64,000 nt of DNA from Epichloe hybrida (taxonomy: Eukaryota > Ascomycota > Sordariomycetes > Hypocreales > Clavicipitaceae), in assembly GCA_019022495.1 (NCBI GenBank), contig JAFEKR010000014.1, forward strand, positions 868,001-932,000. The letters run 5' to 3'. The translations under genes and the position numbers were made by a program. Below, in pieces: positions 47,034 to 58,503 of this stretch; position 1 is the stretch's first letter; each line of letters opens with the position of its first letter. A model generated the notes under the pieces. The model did no database searches. It was not told the DNA's origin and saw only the letters and a list, made by a program, of their open reading frames with translations.

Positions 47034-47719
47034 GGAAACGTCTTCCTGTGCTTCATCGCGAAATCGCTTGGCTGCGGATATATGGAAGGACCGCAAAAAG
47101 GCCATCGAAGTATCGGACTTTTCACTGGGCATGTTTTTGCACCAAGGTAGTGACTTAGAGATGGGCAATCGGCATTTGAATGTTAGTTGGGCGGTAGATA
47201 TAATGGAATGCGTGTGTTTTCTGATACCTATCGCGAAGAAGTAAACTGGGGACAAAAGATAGTGCAACAGAAACTTAAAACATCACGCAATGGTTTCAGC
47301 GACTTCTAGACGAATGCAGAATAACTCTTGCCGAGGACCACTTTCAGTATGTCTCTGCACAAGTTGACTTCCATACCTTGAAATGCCAGAACCCTGAGAG
47401 CCAGCCAACACGACCCTGGTTCATGTTTCAGAACAACAATCCTCCCTCTGGATTCAGATCAAGGAATCGCTCGAGGTATCAGATGGCTTTTGCGCTTTGC
47501 TTGGCTTGCACCACAAAATGGGCAGATTCCAGGACAACAAGACTCTGCGAGCAAGGACAGCGTTCTGCTGCAGCAATCGTAGCCGTATGAAGTCGTCAAC
47601 GGACGTTTTTAGGGTGTTGTTGGGCGCCCTTTTCTTGCGAGTGGAGAAGTTGCTCGCCTACTGAATTCGGCTTCCGATTTGCATTCAATTACAACAGGCT
47701 GTGACTTGTTCGACATGGT
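47034..47719. other. Convergent intergenic region with possible coding relics
   Basis: Plus-strand stretches read like protein in three successive frames: about 47034-47140 (ETSSCASSRNRLAADIWKD), 47187-47290 (NGMRVFSDTYREEVNWGQK) and 47291-47590 (RLLDECRITLAEDHFQYVS, ending at TGA 47588-47590). I could not join them with consistent splice sites. They may be undetected exons of the coiled-coil gene or a decayed gene. Confidence 0.3.
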
Positions 47720-48581
47720 TTACCCGGTATGATGCGTCCAGTTTCCATTCTCATCCTGACGCCCAAAAAGGGGCACGATCCCGGGCATATATACTGTACA
47801 CGTAGTCTTTACGACTCTTGGGGACGCTTGCGGCAACGGCGGCCGGACACCTCTGGCTAGTAAAAACTGTGACAGGGTGCGTTCCATTCGAGAAAACTGC
47901 ATGCATCCAAGTCAGAACGATTTAAAATACACGGGCACGCGGTGAGGATGGGCGAGATACCTACGATACTCTTTTGTTGCATGGGAACCACCCCGTCCTT
48001 GATCCAAAAGCCCCATCCGCCCATCATGTTGGCCAGCATCATATCCGTCGTCAACCTGTCCCCCACAACAGCGACGTGCGACGGATTCGTCACACCCGTT
48101 TCGGGGTGTTCTCTGAAGTAGGCCATGATCTCGGCACCGCAGCCAGGCTTCCTCACAGAATGCGGCAGCACGTGGACGCCAGTGCTCTTTTCCACCTGGG
48201 CAGCTTGCTTGAGGTCTTTGTCCCAGCTGGTCGCGCCAGATGTATTGGATACAACCAGAAGTTTGCGCCCGGGATACGCTTGCTTCAAGTCGTCAAAGTG
48301 CTTCTGTGATCAATGGTCAGTGAACGGGAAAGGGGCAGGTGACAATTGGTCGAGCTCACCTTGTATGGCTCATAGACCTCCCTTGCATCGGGATAGGCAA
48401 AGCAGTCGTCTTTGTCGAGAACGACTGCCCTAATGTCTGATTTGTGTCCAATCCTGCGCAGGCCCTCGTCCAGTGGTATGGGCAGGTCATTGAACGTCGA
48501 CGCCGTGTAATGGGGGAGGCAGATGCTGGGTTTGAAGAGGAGCCTGGTGGCATTCAGGGAGGCGGAGAGATTAAGGTTCAT
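47720..48581 (-). CDS. GEP4: Mitochondrial phosphatidylglycerophosphatase Gep4
   Basis: The model is complement(join(47720..47896,47965..48303,48360..48581)), 245 residues. It is a HAD-superfamily phosphatase. Motif I is VVLDKDDCFAYP, with the DKDD form used by Gep4. Motif II is VVSNTSG, the motif III Lys sits in SVRKPGCGAE, and motif IV is VAVVGDRLTTDM. The start MNLNLSASLNATRLLFKP is suited to import into mitochondria. The enzyme removes the phosphate from phosphatidylglycerophosphate at the matrix face of the inner membrane, a step to cardiolipin. The three exons agree with the reading frame, with donors GTGAGC and GTAGGT. It is head to head with ORC2, with under 300 bases between starts. 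Confidence 0.95.
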
Positions 48582-48873
48582 GGTGGGTATGATGCGTCAT
48601 AAAAGGCCTTGTTTCGCCTTGGTGATCTGAGAGGTTGTCACGTTGTGAGGCGAGTTGAACGGACGGCAATCCCTAATCCTGAGGTTGCCCCAAGTTGCAA
48701 CCATGTGGACTCCTGGAGGTTGAGGACCCACTAATATGGGTGGTGCCAAGACGCGGTTGCCCACCAGCTCAATCGATAAACTCCGATTGGATATCGACGT
48801 CGACTCCCTCGCTCCGATATTATGTACAGGCAAAAACTATCTCCAATGCGCAAAGGTACTACCAGAAGCAGTC
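48582..48873. promoter_or_regulatory. Short bidirectional promoter, GEP4 and ORC2
   Basis: At most 292 bases separate the two starts, or only 154 if ORC2 uses its upstream in-frame ATG at 48736. Both promoters and both 5' UTRs must fit here. Confidence 0.6.
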
Positions 48874-50806
48874 ATGCCCCGGAGCAGGCCCCCAACAGAC
48901 GACTCGCAGGAAGTCATTCCGGCTGACGGAGCAGCCTCGTCGCGAAAGCGATCTGTCGATGCCGTCGACCTCGAAGCCACGCCGACAAAACGACGACGCA
49001 GCTCTACAACCCGCGACGCCCTCCTTGCAGACGCATCGGCGGCAGCAGACGACACAGAAACCGACGATTATGACGAAAAAACTAGCATCTACTTTTCGGC
49101 AGAGCAGATATCCAATGCCCCTCTCGCGACAGCCACTACACCTCGTCGCCGAGGCCGTCCTCCCAAGGCCAAGCCGCAAACCAACACGCCGTCCAAGACA
49201 CCCACCAAATCGATATTCGCAACCCCCGTCAAGAACCACGAAACCGGATTCACTACCCCCAAAAGACGGGCTGCAGACCGGTCGGCGCGCAAGAAGAGTG
49301 CCCGGGCCCTCATACAGAACGTAGTTGGCGATGATCGTGACAGCCACGATGAGGACGAAGACGATGATGTGCTCGTGCGGGAGATATACGAAGACAGCGA
49401 CGGCGAAGATGTCGTCGACGGCCAGAGCATTCTCCATCATACAAATCTGCAGGGGGACGATGTCACAGCCACCGTTCCCGAGGGAGACGTCACGCCTTCA
49501 AAAACCGGCCTCAAAAGAGGACGGACCAAACGAGCAAGATCACCAACTCCGCCGCGCGATCTGCCTCCTCACGAACTCTACTTCACGCACAACAAGCCCG
49601 GCCGGCCCAAGACGTCGGATAACACGCTCGCGTCTCTGGCAATGCTCACGCACGACGAGTACTTTTCGGTTCTCAGCGACCACGTCGACCGACACAGTGA
49701 AGACGTACAGTATCTGGAGAATCTGCACGCCGAACTGTTTCCCCAATGGATGTTCGAGCTCTCCCAAGGCTACAGCATCTGTCTCTACGGCTTCGGCTCC
49801 AAGAGGAAACTGCTCCAAAAATTGGCCAAGCACGTACACGCCACGCACCAAGGGGATTCCCAAACGACTCGCAAGACCATCATCGTCAACGGCTACGCGC
49901 ACGCGACGACGCTCCGAGAGATCCTGACCTGCGTCAGCTCCGCCATCGACCCGTCTCTCAAACCACCCGCCTCCTCTCCCGCCGCCATGCTCGCCAGCAT
50001 CCTCACGCACCTGTCTCTCGCAGACCTCACCCTCACCATCATCATCAACTCCATTGACGCTGCGCCACTTCGCAAACCGAGCACGCAGTCCATCTTATCC
50101 CAACTCGCTTCCCATCCGCACATCAACCTCGTCTGCTCCGCCGACACGCCTGACTTTCCTCTCCTCTGGGACATTGGCATCCGCTCCGCCTTTAACTTTG
50201 TCTTTCACGACTGCACGACATTCGCCCCCTTTACTGTGGAACTCGACGTTATCGACGAGGTCCACGAGCTGCTGGGCCGCAAAGCCCGCCGTGTCAATGG
50301 CAGAGAGGGCGTCGCCTTTGTTCTCAAGAGTCTGCCGGAGAATGCAAAGAATCTATTTCAGCTGCTCGTGGGAGAGGTCCTCGTTGCCATGGAGGACGAC
50401 GGCGCGACCCATGATGAGGAGGCGGCGGGTGTGGAGTACAGAATGGTGTACAACAAGGCCGTGGAGGAGTTTATATGTAGTTCGGAGATGGCGTTCCGAA
50501 CACTTCTCAAGGAGTATGTGCTCCATCTTTCCAGTCCCCTCCCCTCCCCCTGTTTTTTTATCTTTTGCTCCTTGGCTGTGCTGCACTCTGCATCTTCTAC
50601 TTTGGCCGTCTTTCCCCTCCGGCATCCCGACAGGATCAAAGATGAGAAGCGCATGTCTGAATTACGGCTGACCGTGTTTTCTTCCTTGCAGATTCCACGA
50701 CCATCAAATGATTACAAGCCGCAAAGATGCTCTCGGCACAGAACTGTTAAGTGTGCCGTTTCAAAAGGAGGAGCTGGAAGCCATATTGGAGGATCTGATG
50801 TCTTGA
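48874..50806 (+). CDS. ORC2: Origin recognition complex subunit 2
   Basis: The model is join(48874..50513,50692..50806), 584 residues. The first 290 residues are charged and disordered, with an AT-hook-like TPRRRGRPPKAKP and Lys/Arg clusters. The Orc2 core begins near SLAMLTHDEYFSVL, followed by FPQWMFELSQGYSICLYGFG, the degenerate nucleotide-binding AAA+-like fold that lacks a working Walker A. A winged-helix domain ends the protein; its last strands come from exon 2 (FHDHQMITSRKDALG). Orc2 is a core subunit of the six-protein complex that marks replication origins in the nucleus. The start is uncertain: an in-frame ATG at 48736 would add 46 residues. I prefer MPRSRPPT because the basic tail typical of the family begins there. 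Confidence 0.94.
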
Positions 50807-51404
50807 CCAAGGTGGTGAGCACCATGGAGGCGTTTACGACGTGCATTGCATTGTACCAGCATTTTTTCCATCTATCAAGGGTATATTGTCCCATAATCGT
50901 AGCGTCGACATTAACATTACTGTATTAACTTGGTAGATTTGTCTTTAAAAATTCCCCGCAATTTGGAGATTTTGCCTTGTTAATAGCTGATACTATTATA
51001 AATAAAACAATCGACAAAAGCTTTGCTAAAGAGGTCAAGGTAATGCAACTAGAAGAGGAATCTAAAGTGACATATTTATTGTATTCGCTTTGATGATGTC
51101 ATTACTTTTATTATACGTTGCATAATAACTATTGATTAAAGATTTTTTAAAAAGGGACGAGGACGTCGTCTCGTGTCTGTGGATTATATTACACATGTTC
51201 ATCATCATCCACTGACTTGTCCTTTTCTCTCATTCCGCTCGTATCAGAATCCGAAAGGCACGACGGGTTACTCCCGCGCTCTACTCTGTCTGGCCTACAA
51301 CTCCAAAATTGAAACATGGGGAAAAAAAAAAAATCCCCACGGGGAAAACCCGACATGACTTCCACTCCCAAGCACGATTTTTACCGCGGCGTCCCCCACA
51401 CGAG
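50807..51404. other. Convergent 3' intergenic region, AT-rich
   Basis: ORC2 and the dolichol kinase gene converge here. The part 50930-51150 is AT-rich. I see no gene. Confidence 0.6.
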
Positions 51405-54184
51405 CTACATGCCCAGACTCTTGACACATGTCCACAACACAACCGGGACAATGACATTGTCGTTGCCGCCCGTCAGCACCGCCTCCGTCAAGCTCGAAAC
51501 AGACGCGCAAAGACCGGCGTTCCTCGCGCCGACGAGCCACCCCGCCGACTCATCGCTAGTCGTGGGCCATCCGCCCACGCGCAGCCAGGCGCCCGCGGCA
51601 GCCAGGCCGAGAAACACGGCGACCGCGAAGGCCGCGCTGCCTTCGAGGCTCTTGCCCCCGCCCCAGAGCCACTTGCGACGTCCGTGGCGCCGGCCGATCA
51701 GCGAGGCCGCCGCGTCTCCTAGACCGACGCAGATCACGCCAGACACCATGCTGACGTCTCGCGTCGAGACCTCCCAGCCGGCGAGGCAGCCTGATCCCGT
51801 GCGGGGGAGGGACGCGAGGGCGAGCCAGAGGGGGATGGCGCACCCGATGAGCAGGAAGATGTGGGAGACGACGACGGGGCCGCGGAAGTCTCGGCCGTCG
51901 ACGTACGGAGCTAGGAAGGACGCGATGGGTTTCGACAGCGGCGGCAGCTGGCTGGCCCGGAGGAGATCTAGGATCAGGAAGACGGCAAGGACGAGGGACA
52001 GTGCGAGGCCGGCGTAGGCCGGGTCCACGTAGGTCACGGGCAGGAACATGCATACCATCATGAAGTGGAAGACCTTGCGTCTCGTGTCCACCTCGTACGT
52101 CTCTTTGAGCCGAAGCATAATGGTCAGGCCGAGGATGAGGATGACGAGCCAGTAGGCGCTCAGGCCGAGGCGCGTATTTGCCTCGCCGAATTCGCTGTGA
52201 CGCAGATGCTGGACCCAGCCCAGGTGACAGTGCTTGCCGTGGGCAGTGGCGGCGGCGGCGACGACGGCGTCTGCCATGCGCGCGGGGAGGCAGATCCAGC
52301 GCTCGAGGTTGGCCCTCACGACTTGGAATCGGAAATAGGGCAGGTCGCCAAACATGTAGCCTAGGGCCCATCCGATGGGTTCTAGTCCGCCGAGGGCGTA
52401 TCGTTCGACATAGGTGCGGACGCCGATGAGGACGATGCCGAGCAAGCACGCGTACACGTAAGCTGCGTAGGCCCATTTCCGCACGGTAGCTTGCCCCTGC
52501 GTCAGCCGGATATACGGCCGTAATGAGAGGGAGGCTGTCCTCCTCTTCCTTCTGCCAGACGGCGCCTGGGACGGCCGTTTCCCAAATGGTTGGTCTGGAT
52601 GGGGCATAGTGTGCCTTCGCTGCGCTCTGCGACCAGGCTCGTCTGCCGCCGGTGCCGTGGCGGTGGATGCCGAGGTCGTTACCTTGACGGCCAGGAGATC
52701 GACATCGGCGGCTGAGCCGAGAGTCTGCACCCGCAGGGGCCCCCTGAAGATTGGGATATCGTCCTCTTCGTCACCCGATGACGGGGAGTCGTATGAGCGA
52801 CCGTCGTGCGCGGAGCCGACCACATCGTTCTTGATCCGGTGCCACGACAGGAACTTCCGAATGTCCTTCCAGAATCGGTACTTTTGCGAGCTGGACGATT
52901 TTCGGAATCGCCACTTGGGGACCCGCGCCAGCGCGATACCCCATCGGATGACTGGTCCGCAAAACACGAGCACCGCGAGGCCGCCTCCCCAGAGAAGTCC
53001 CTTGAGGATCTTTGCTTGCGGTGACGCTGACAGAATTAGAACGTTGATGAGCGCAATGGAGAGCAATTGGAGCTCGGCGGTGAGGAGACTGGTTGTGGTG
53101 AGGTGGTGTAGTACGATGCAGAGCGTCTGATGGACGGGATACAGCAAGACGAGCGCCTCTGCAGACACGAAGGAGTATGTTGGGTTGAACCGCGACGAGT
53201 CTAGCGCCCAGGAGCCCCATATCAAGGGCAGGCACGAGAGCGCCCAGTGCAGGACGTCGTAGGAGGCTGTCGGGTCAAGCTTGGGTATCAAGGCCTGTGG
53301 GAGCGAGCTGATGCTCAAGATGATGCTGGGTAGAACTGTTCCCGGGTTGCTTCGAGCTACCAGTAGGGAGACAAAGGTCGTAATCGCCGGGGGGTATAAT
53401 AACGGAGCAGGGTCGAAATGAGAAGGGAGGCGTAGTGGTAGCCATTGCGAGGGCTTCCCGTGTCTATATGACCAGGCTAGCACTCGTAAGGGGTAGAGAG
53501 CCAACAGAAGGGCATAGAGCAGGCTCAGATATTGGAAGTCTGTCGCTGAGCTGTCAGATGGCAGTCTTTTGGGGGTCCTGAAAGCAGAGAAAACCAGGGA
53601 TTAAGCGAACCTTTGCTCCAAGTACGAAATATCGGCGAGACGTGGGTACTCGACACCACCATGTAGCCCAATGAAGCTACAATTCCCGTCTCAATTGCCC
53701 TTCGCACGAGATTTCTGTTCCGGCGCAAGACGTCATACCCACGTTTCTTTGGCGAGTGCTCTTTCGGGACTAATTTCTGCGGTAGTCTTGGGATGTGGTT
53801 GTCGTCGAATGCTGCCGGTGACGGTATGGGTGTTGATGTGCCTGAGATGGGCTCGCTGCCGTCCCTGAGGCCCTTGTGCAGCCTAACCTTTGGCGCGGGC
53901 AAGCCCCTTAGAAAGTGCTCGTCGTCGGCTTCTGTCCCGCTCTCGCTGCCTGGTGTAGAATCCTTGGAAAAGGACGGAAGCCATGCGGGCGACGGTTGTG
54001 GGCCATTGCGGCCAGCGTCGCGGATTCCGCGTGTGTTGGTGGTGGTGGTGAAGCGCTCTGACGAATGCGGCAGCTCGGAGCTCTGGTGGTGATAGGGATG
54101 GGGAGTTCGGTTCAAGGTTCGCAGTGCATCTTGCTGATCGGGGTCAGAAGGCATCAGCGACTCGGGTCTGGAGTTGTCTGACAT
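51405..54184 (-). CDS. SEC59: Dolichol kinase
   Basis: The model is complement(join(51405..53545,53611..54184)), 904 residues. The junction gives TWSKATDFQYLSLLYALLLA. The first 190 residues are hydrophilic and Ser/Pro-rich; the rest has about a dozen or more membrane helices. The C-terminal catalytic region shows CVGLGDAAASLIGRRHGRRK followed by GGGKSLEGSAAF, the CTP-binding loop and the KS-x-EG motif of polyprenol kinases. DTRRKVFHFMMV is the other conserved block. The enzyme phosphorylates dolichol with CTP in the ER membrane, supplying the carrier for N-glycans, mannosylation and GPI anchors. It is longer than yeast Sec59 (519 residues) because of the N-terminal extension and a polar loop (residues about 390-520), as seen in other filamentous fungi. 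Confidence 0.95.
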
Positions 54185-55903
54185 TTGGTGAGCTGTTCGA
54201 GGGGAGCCGGTCGACGGGATTCATGAATGGCAGTCTGCGCCCCCAGGTCGATGTGAGGGAGGCCGTGGGGAAATGCAATCAACAAAGGAAGAGGGACAAC
54301 ATTGGCGAAGCAGCCGAGACAGAGGACAGGTTCAGTGTCGCCCTGGATGCCTGTGTTGGGGGAAAGGGAACAGACAAAAGCTGGCTGCTTGGCAGACTGG
54401 AGTTTGATGTGGTGCGCGCGGCAAGCAGACTTGCTGGGCGGGTGGACGAGAGTGGACGAGAGTGGGAGTGGATACATGAGCAGCGGGCGGTGGTTACGGA
54501 GTAACTCACTCACGGGGAATTGGACGGATGAGACTTGACCGGACTTGCTTGACATGACAGCTCTCAAATCTCAGCTACGAAGGCATCGATTGATTCTTTG
54601 GTGTGCTGTGAGTGAAAACGTTGCAAGAGAAACACATTCTTGGAACAAAGAATCCAGTCCAGTTAATGGAGGTTGGTTGCTAACAGGCCAGGCTTCAAGG
54701 TATTTTCCGCGCAGAGTGTCGGGAATCTCCCGCGTCAAAGTGTTCCACACCAACCAACTGATTGATCCATAGTCCGCACAGTACAGTGATGATACGTGAG
54801 TCGTGACAATTGAAACGAACCGTCGTCTCATCCGCCGGCTGGCCGTTGCCCACCGATAGATAATACACGTGACTTGCAGCCTGACGATTGGCAAGCAACA
54901 AGGCACGAGCCGCACGACACCGCACGACACCGCACGACACCGCACGACACCGCACCATGCGAGGGAGGGGCACATCGGGGGCGGCTCGTGTCGTCAAAGA
55001 GATCGAGAATTGATTCGTTCGCGGAATTCGGTAGCGCGGTAGCGCAGTATTAATAGTAATAGCCCTGCCAGCTCACAAGCTGATGGCGTCCGTCCACCAG
55101 CATGTCCAGGATGTCCCTTGACCCCAAGTTGGACCCCCCCCCCATCCTCGCCCGTATTGAACGGAGCTCGCACCAGTCTGGACTCATCCCCATCCACGGA
55201 TACGATCTTTTCTTGACCAAAGTCTCCACCACATTGGCCTGCGCCACAATTTTATGTCGCTTGGCCCAAATCCACCGACCGTTTGTTCCGCCGCTGAAGA
55301 AAAGCAGAACCTGCTTTTTTTGTTTTTTGTCTGCTCGTTCTTCCCAGTCTGTCATTGTGTCACCACTTCCGCCACTGTTCTCTTCTTTCCTCTCGTTGAC
55401 AAAAGGTCAAAAGACTCGATGAACTTTGCATAATACGCACATCACATCGCCCAAGATACACTCGTCGGTGCGGCCTCCTTTCCTCCTCTCTCGCCCTCTT
55501 CCGGTTGGAGAGATTACAGCTTGACTGCCGCGCATTAAAACTGGAAACCGAAAGAATCTAGTCAACGACTTTCGTCTTTCGGATTCATCGGGTTGGTTAA
55601 GGGTAGCCCCCAATCCTCCGTACAAACGTCCGTACATACGTCCGTACGTACATACATCATCTTCTCTTAATCCGTACAGTCGGCAACAGAGGGGGGTGAA
55701 TGCATATCATCTCTTCAGGTCGTTCACTGGATTCCGCCACCCATTAAGCCTCGTTCCAATCACTCCATCCACCCGTGCCGTCACTGTTACGTGAGCCTTG
55801 AACGTCCCTTTCCTGGATTGGGAATCTGCATCTGAGCCGTCAACAACCTACAAAACTACAAAACGCCTTCCGTGTCCCTACAGATACATCATTGTTCCGC
55901 ACA
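54185..55903. other. Intergenic region between SEC59 and the Ser/Thr-rich protein gene
   Basis: This holds two divergent promoters, a 10-base minisatellite (54911-54955), a TACGGAGTA motif (54495-54503) and a cluster of CCGTAC/CGTACA words (55617-55680). I see no coding sequence. Confidence 0.5.
54911..54955. repeat. 10-base tandem repeat
   Basis: Four and a half perfect copies of CGCACGACAC. Confidence 0.95.
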
Positions 55904-57415
55904 ATGTATCACGGCGAGGAAGAAGGGAAGGTTCCGTTTATCTCGTCAGGACCCGACCAGGACAAATCAGCATCCGCTCACTGCCCATCGGAGGTGCAGA
56001 AACAATCTGGGAAAATGCCCCCTCTCAGGCGAGTCACCATGATCATCGGCGTCAGCCTTCTCGTCGGTCTGGGACTCTCTCTGGCCAAGGACCTTTCCCT
56101 TTCCACTTCATGCATGCGCTGGGCTCATGTTCCTTATGATGTTCCCACAAAGATTGCTCGAACCGCTCTGAACAAGAGACAAGACGGATCCTTGAGGAAT
56201 GCCACCACCACCTCCGATTCCACGACAAGGTCCGCTGTGGTCGTCCCTTCCATCTCATCTCCTCGTTAGTACATTCCGTCTTGATGCAACATGGCTTGTT
56301 GTGGAGAAGAAAAGATTCAAGATCCATGATACTGACCTGACATATGGAACACAGCTCCTGAGGTCACTGCACCATCCTCCACGGCAATCCCGTCCCCCTT
56401 ACCTCCGGTTCCGGTGACCACTCCAACTTCTCCGGCCACCGCGCAGCAGCCACAGCCACCATCAACAAGCACGACTTCCACGATAGTCCAACCTCCTCCT
56501 GAGACCAATACCCCAGCAACTACGCCCAGCCAAAACGAGACGCCAACCGCCAACCGCCCCCCTGAAAACTCTGGTACGTCCACGACGAGGCAAGAACCCG
56601 TCTCCGAATCTTCTTCTTCTTCCTCTTCTTCTTCTTATTCCTCTTTTTCTACTTCCTCTTCTTCTTCTTCTTTTTCAAGTGCTTCCCCAAATGTAGTCCA
56701 AGTATCCCCCTCCAGTAGGTCAACGAAAACCGAACCCTCCTCCACTATTGATAGCACGATTTCCTCTTCCCACTATGCTGCCAGTATGTTGAATCCTCGT
56801 ATATACGCTTACAACGCCGCCAAAACATGTCCCTTGTTTCTTTGTTACCTGCAAGCATCTCCCCAAATTCACCGATACCGCAGAGAAACCACAAGCTTAT
56901 GAAACGTCCGCTATCTAACATTTGTAACTCAGTAACAACTATGCCGACCACATCTTCTGTGTTACCTGGTGCGTGGCGGGCCCTTCCGTTGTCATTTTTC
57001 ATCAGCCAAACACCCGATTTGGCGTTTGAGTGATGATCCTCCGTGGACCTGACTCGACCACTCCCATATTTGGACTACATGGCTTTTGACTTATGAGTGA
57101 ATCTTTTGAAAACATCAGCTAACAATATCCCTAGCACCGACATCAGAGCCAATTCCCACGTCGACCAAACTTCGCAAGACAATCACCACAGGCCGCGTCT
57201 GGACAAGTATTCCCGTAGCCGAGATTCTGACAACGACCTTGGATGACGGCGGCATTCTCACAATCACTTCCACCTCATGGGTTGCGGTCATGCCAACTGG
57301 CAAGCCAACGTCCAGCTCGGAGCCGAAGTTGCAGAATGCCGCCCCTAAATACAAAGGCCACTGCAAACTCGTCCTTGCGATAGGAGCAGCAACCCTCGGT
57401 ATGCTCCTGTTCTAA
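55904..57415 (+). CDS. Ser/Thr/Pro-rich membrane protein with two hydrophobic anchors
   Basis: The model is join(55904..56264,56355..56783,56933..56968,57135..57415), 368 residues, phases consistent. After about 40 polar residues comes one membrane helix (MIIGVSLLVGLGLSLA). A long Ser/Thr/Pro-rich, mucin-like part follows, with a poly-Ser run coded by a TCT/TCC microsatellite. A more ordered segment with ITTGRVWTSIPVAEI comes next. The last 15 residues are hydrophobic (LVLAIGAATLGMLLF) and preceded by polar residues, like a GPI-attachment signal or a second membrane anchor. The likely site is plasma membrane or cell wall, with heavy O-mannosylation. I recognise no named family; WSC/Mid2-like sensors are comparable in style only. 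Exon 3 is only 36 bases. Some uncertainty remains over the small exon and the start. Confidence 0.72.
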
Positions 57416-57964
57416 TAGGCAACTCGACACATGTCATTTCTTTTCGCCAGTTCCACCATGTCTATTGCTCATGGCTTGGCGAATGGCACTTTCACGTCTT
57501 TCAACTCCCACCATCCATTTTATGATGTAACGACTTTCCTTTACTGTCATATCATATTACACGCCCGCGAGGAGGAAGAATAATAGCCATAGACTAGGCG
57601 CGAGCGGCCATCACGCATGTAAAACTTTGGAGACAACCCTTTTTTTTTGGATATAAACATTATTTACGGTAAATGGAACAAGATGACCATCGGGCATCTA
57701 ATCGGGTCACAGAACATAGACAGAGGCAATTTATGCGAAAATAGCGTCATGGTTGAGCACAAAATTGATGACATTGACCACAAGGTTGCTTGTATGTACG
57801 ACGTCGTGATAAATGTTTTTGATTCTCTCATGCTGCGTTGTGAGGAGAACATGTAAAAAACGAACCCAACACGATGTATATAATAGCAAATGCGCCGCCA
57901 ACTCCGTGCCCCATCATCTTGTATAGCCCATCCAATTTTCTTCTTCAATTGACATGTCAGTGAT
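57416..57964. other. Convergent 3' intergenic region
   Basis: The Ser/Thr-rich protein gene and the FAM32A-like gene converge here. The DNA is moderately AT-rich. I see no gene. Confidence 0.55.
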
Positions 57965-58503
57965 TTAACCTGGTCCAATCTTGGGCATGTCGTGATGCTC
58001 GCTCAATTTCGACAAGTATGTGTTAAGCTGTTCGACTCGTTCCTTGTGCGTTTTGAGGAGTTCGGGTCGCGAGGTTGATGATTCGGCTAGTTTTTGTAGC
58101 TGTGAAGAATGGGACATCAGCAAAGAGTGTTGTTTTTGTTGTTGAAATCATTCACCACATTTCTCACATCTTTCGTTCCTCTCTCAATGTAATTTTTGGT
58201 GCGCAGATGTTTCACTTACCCGTTTTTTCTTGACCTCTTCATACCGCCTCTCCGACTCCGTCTTCCGCGCCTCGGGAACCTCATCGTCTCGGGCTTGCCC
58301 GTCGTCCTCCTCTTGATCTAACGTCTTGTCTGCAGGGGGGGGCTCTCCTTTGTCTTCTTCACGATGACGCCCTCATCTCCGGTAGAGAGGTTCTTTTCCA
58401 GGTCGCTCTTGTCCTTCCTCTTCTTCTTCTTCTTCTTTTGGACCTTGGCGCCCTTGAGCTTGAGAGCGCCACCTCCGGTGATGATGTAGTCGCCGGATGG
58501 CAT
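57965..58503 (-). pseudogene. FAM32A-like protein gene with apparent one-base frameshift
   Basis: Exons are complement(join(57965..58099,58220..58503)). The start MPSGDYIITGGGALKLKGAK and the following Lys-rich run match FAM32A. The end [17 protein letters not shown] and HHDMPKIGP also match. Between them the frame shifts: after KKTKESPP the frame runs into a TAG at 58318, while the next frame continues cleanly with ADKTLDQEEDDGQAR through the splice site. The break lies in a run of eight G on the plus strand (58335-58342). One more base there would give about 139 residues, the expected size. FAM32A is a nuclear protein tied to the spliceosome active site. I think a homopolymer reading error is likelier than loss of the gene, but the sequence as given is broken. 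Confidence 0.75.

Noticed and set aside
53546..53610. Apparent frame conflict between the N-terminal and C-terminal parts of dolichol kinase
   Set aside because: The first AG after the pyrimidine tract gives the wrong phase, but the acceptor CTCAG a little further on joins the two parts exactly. The gene is intact.
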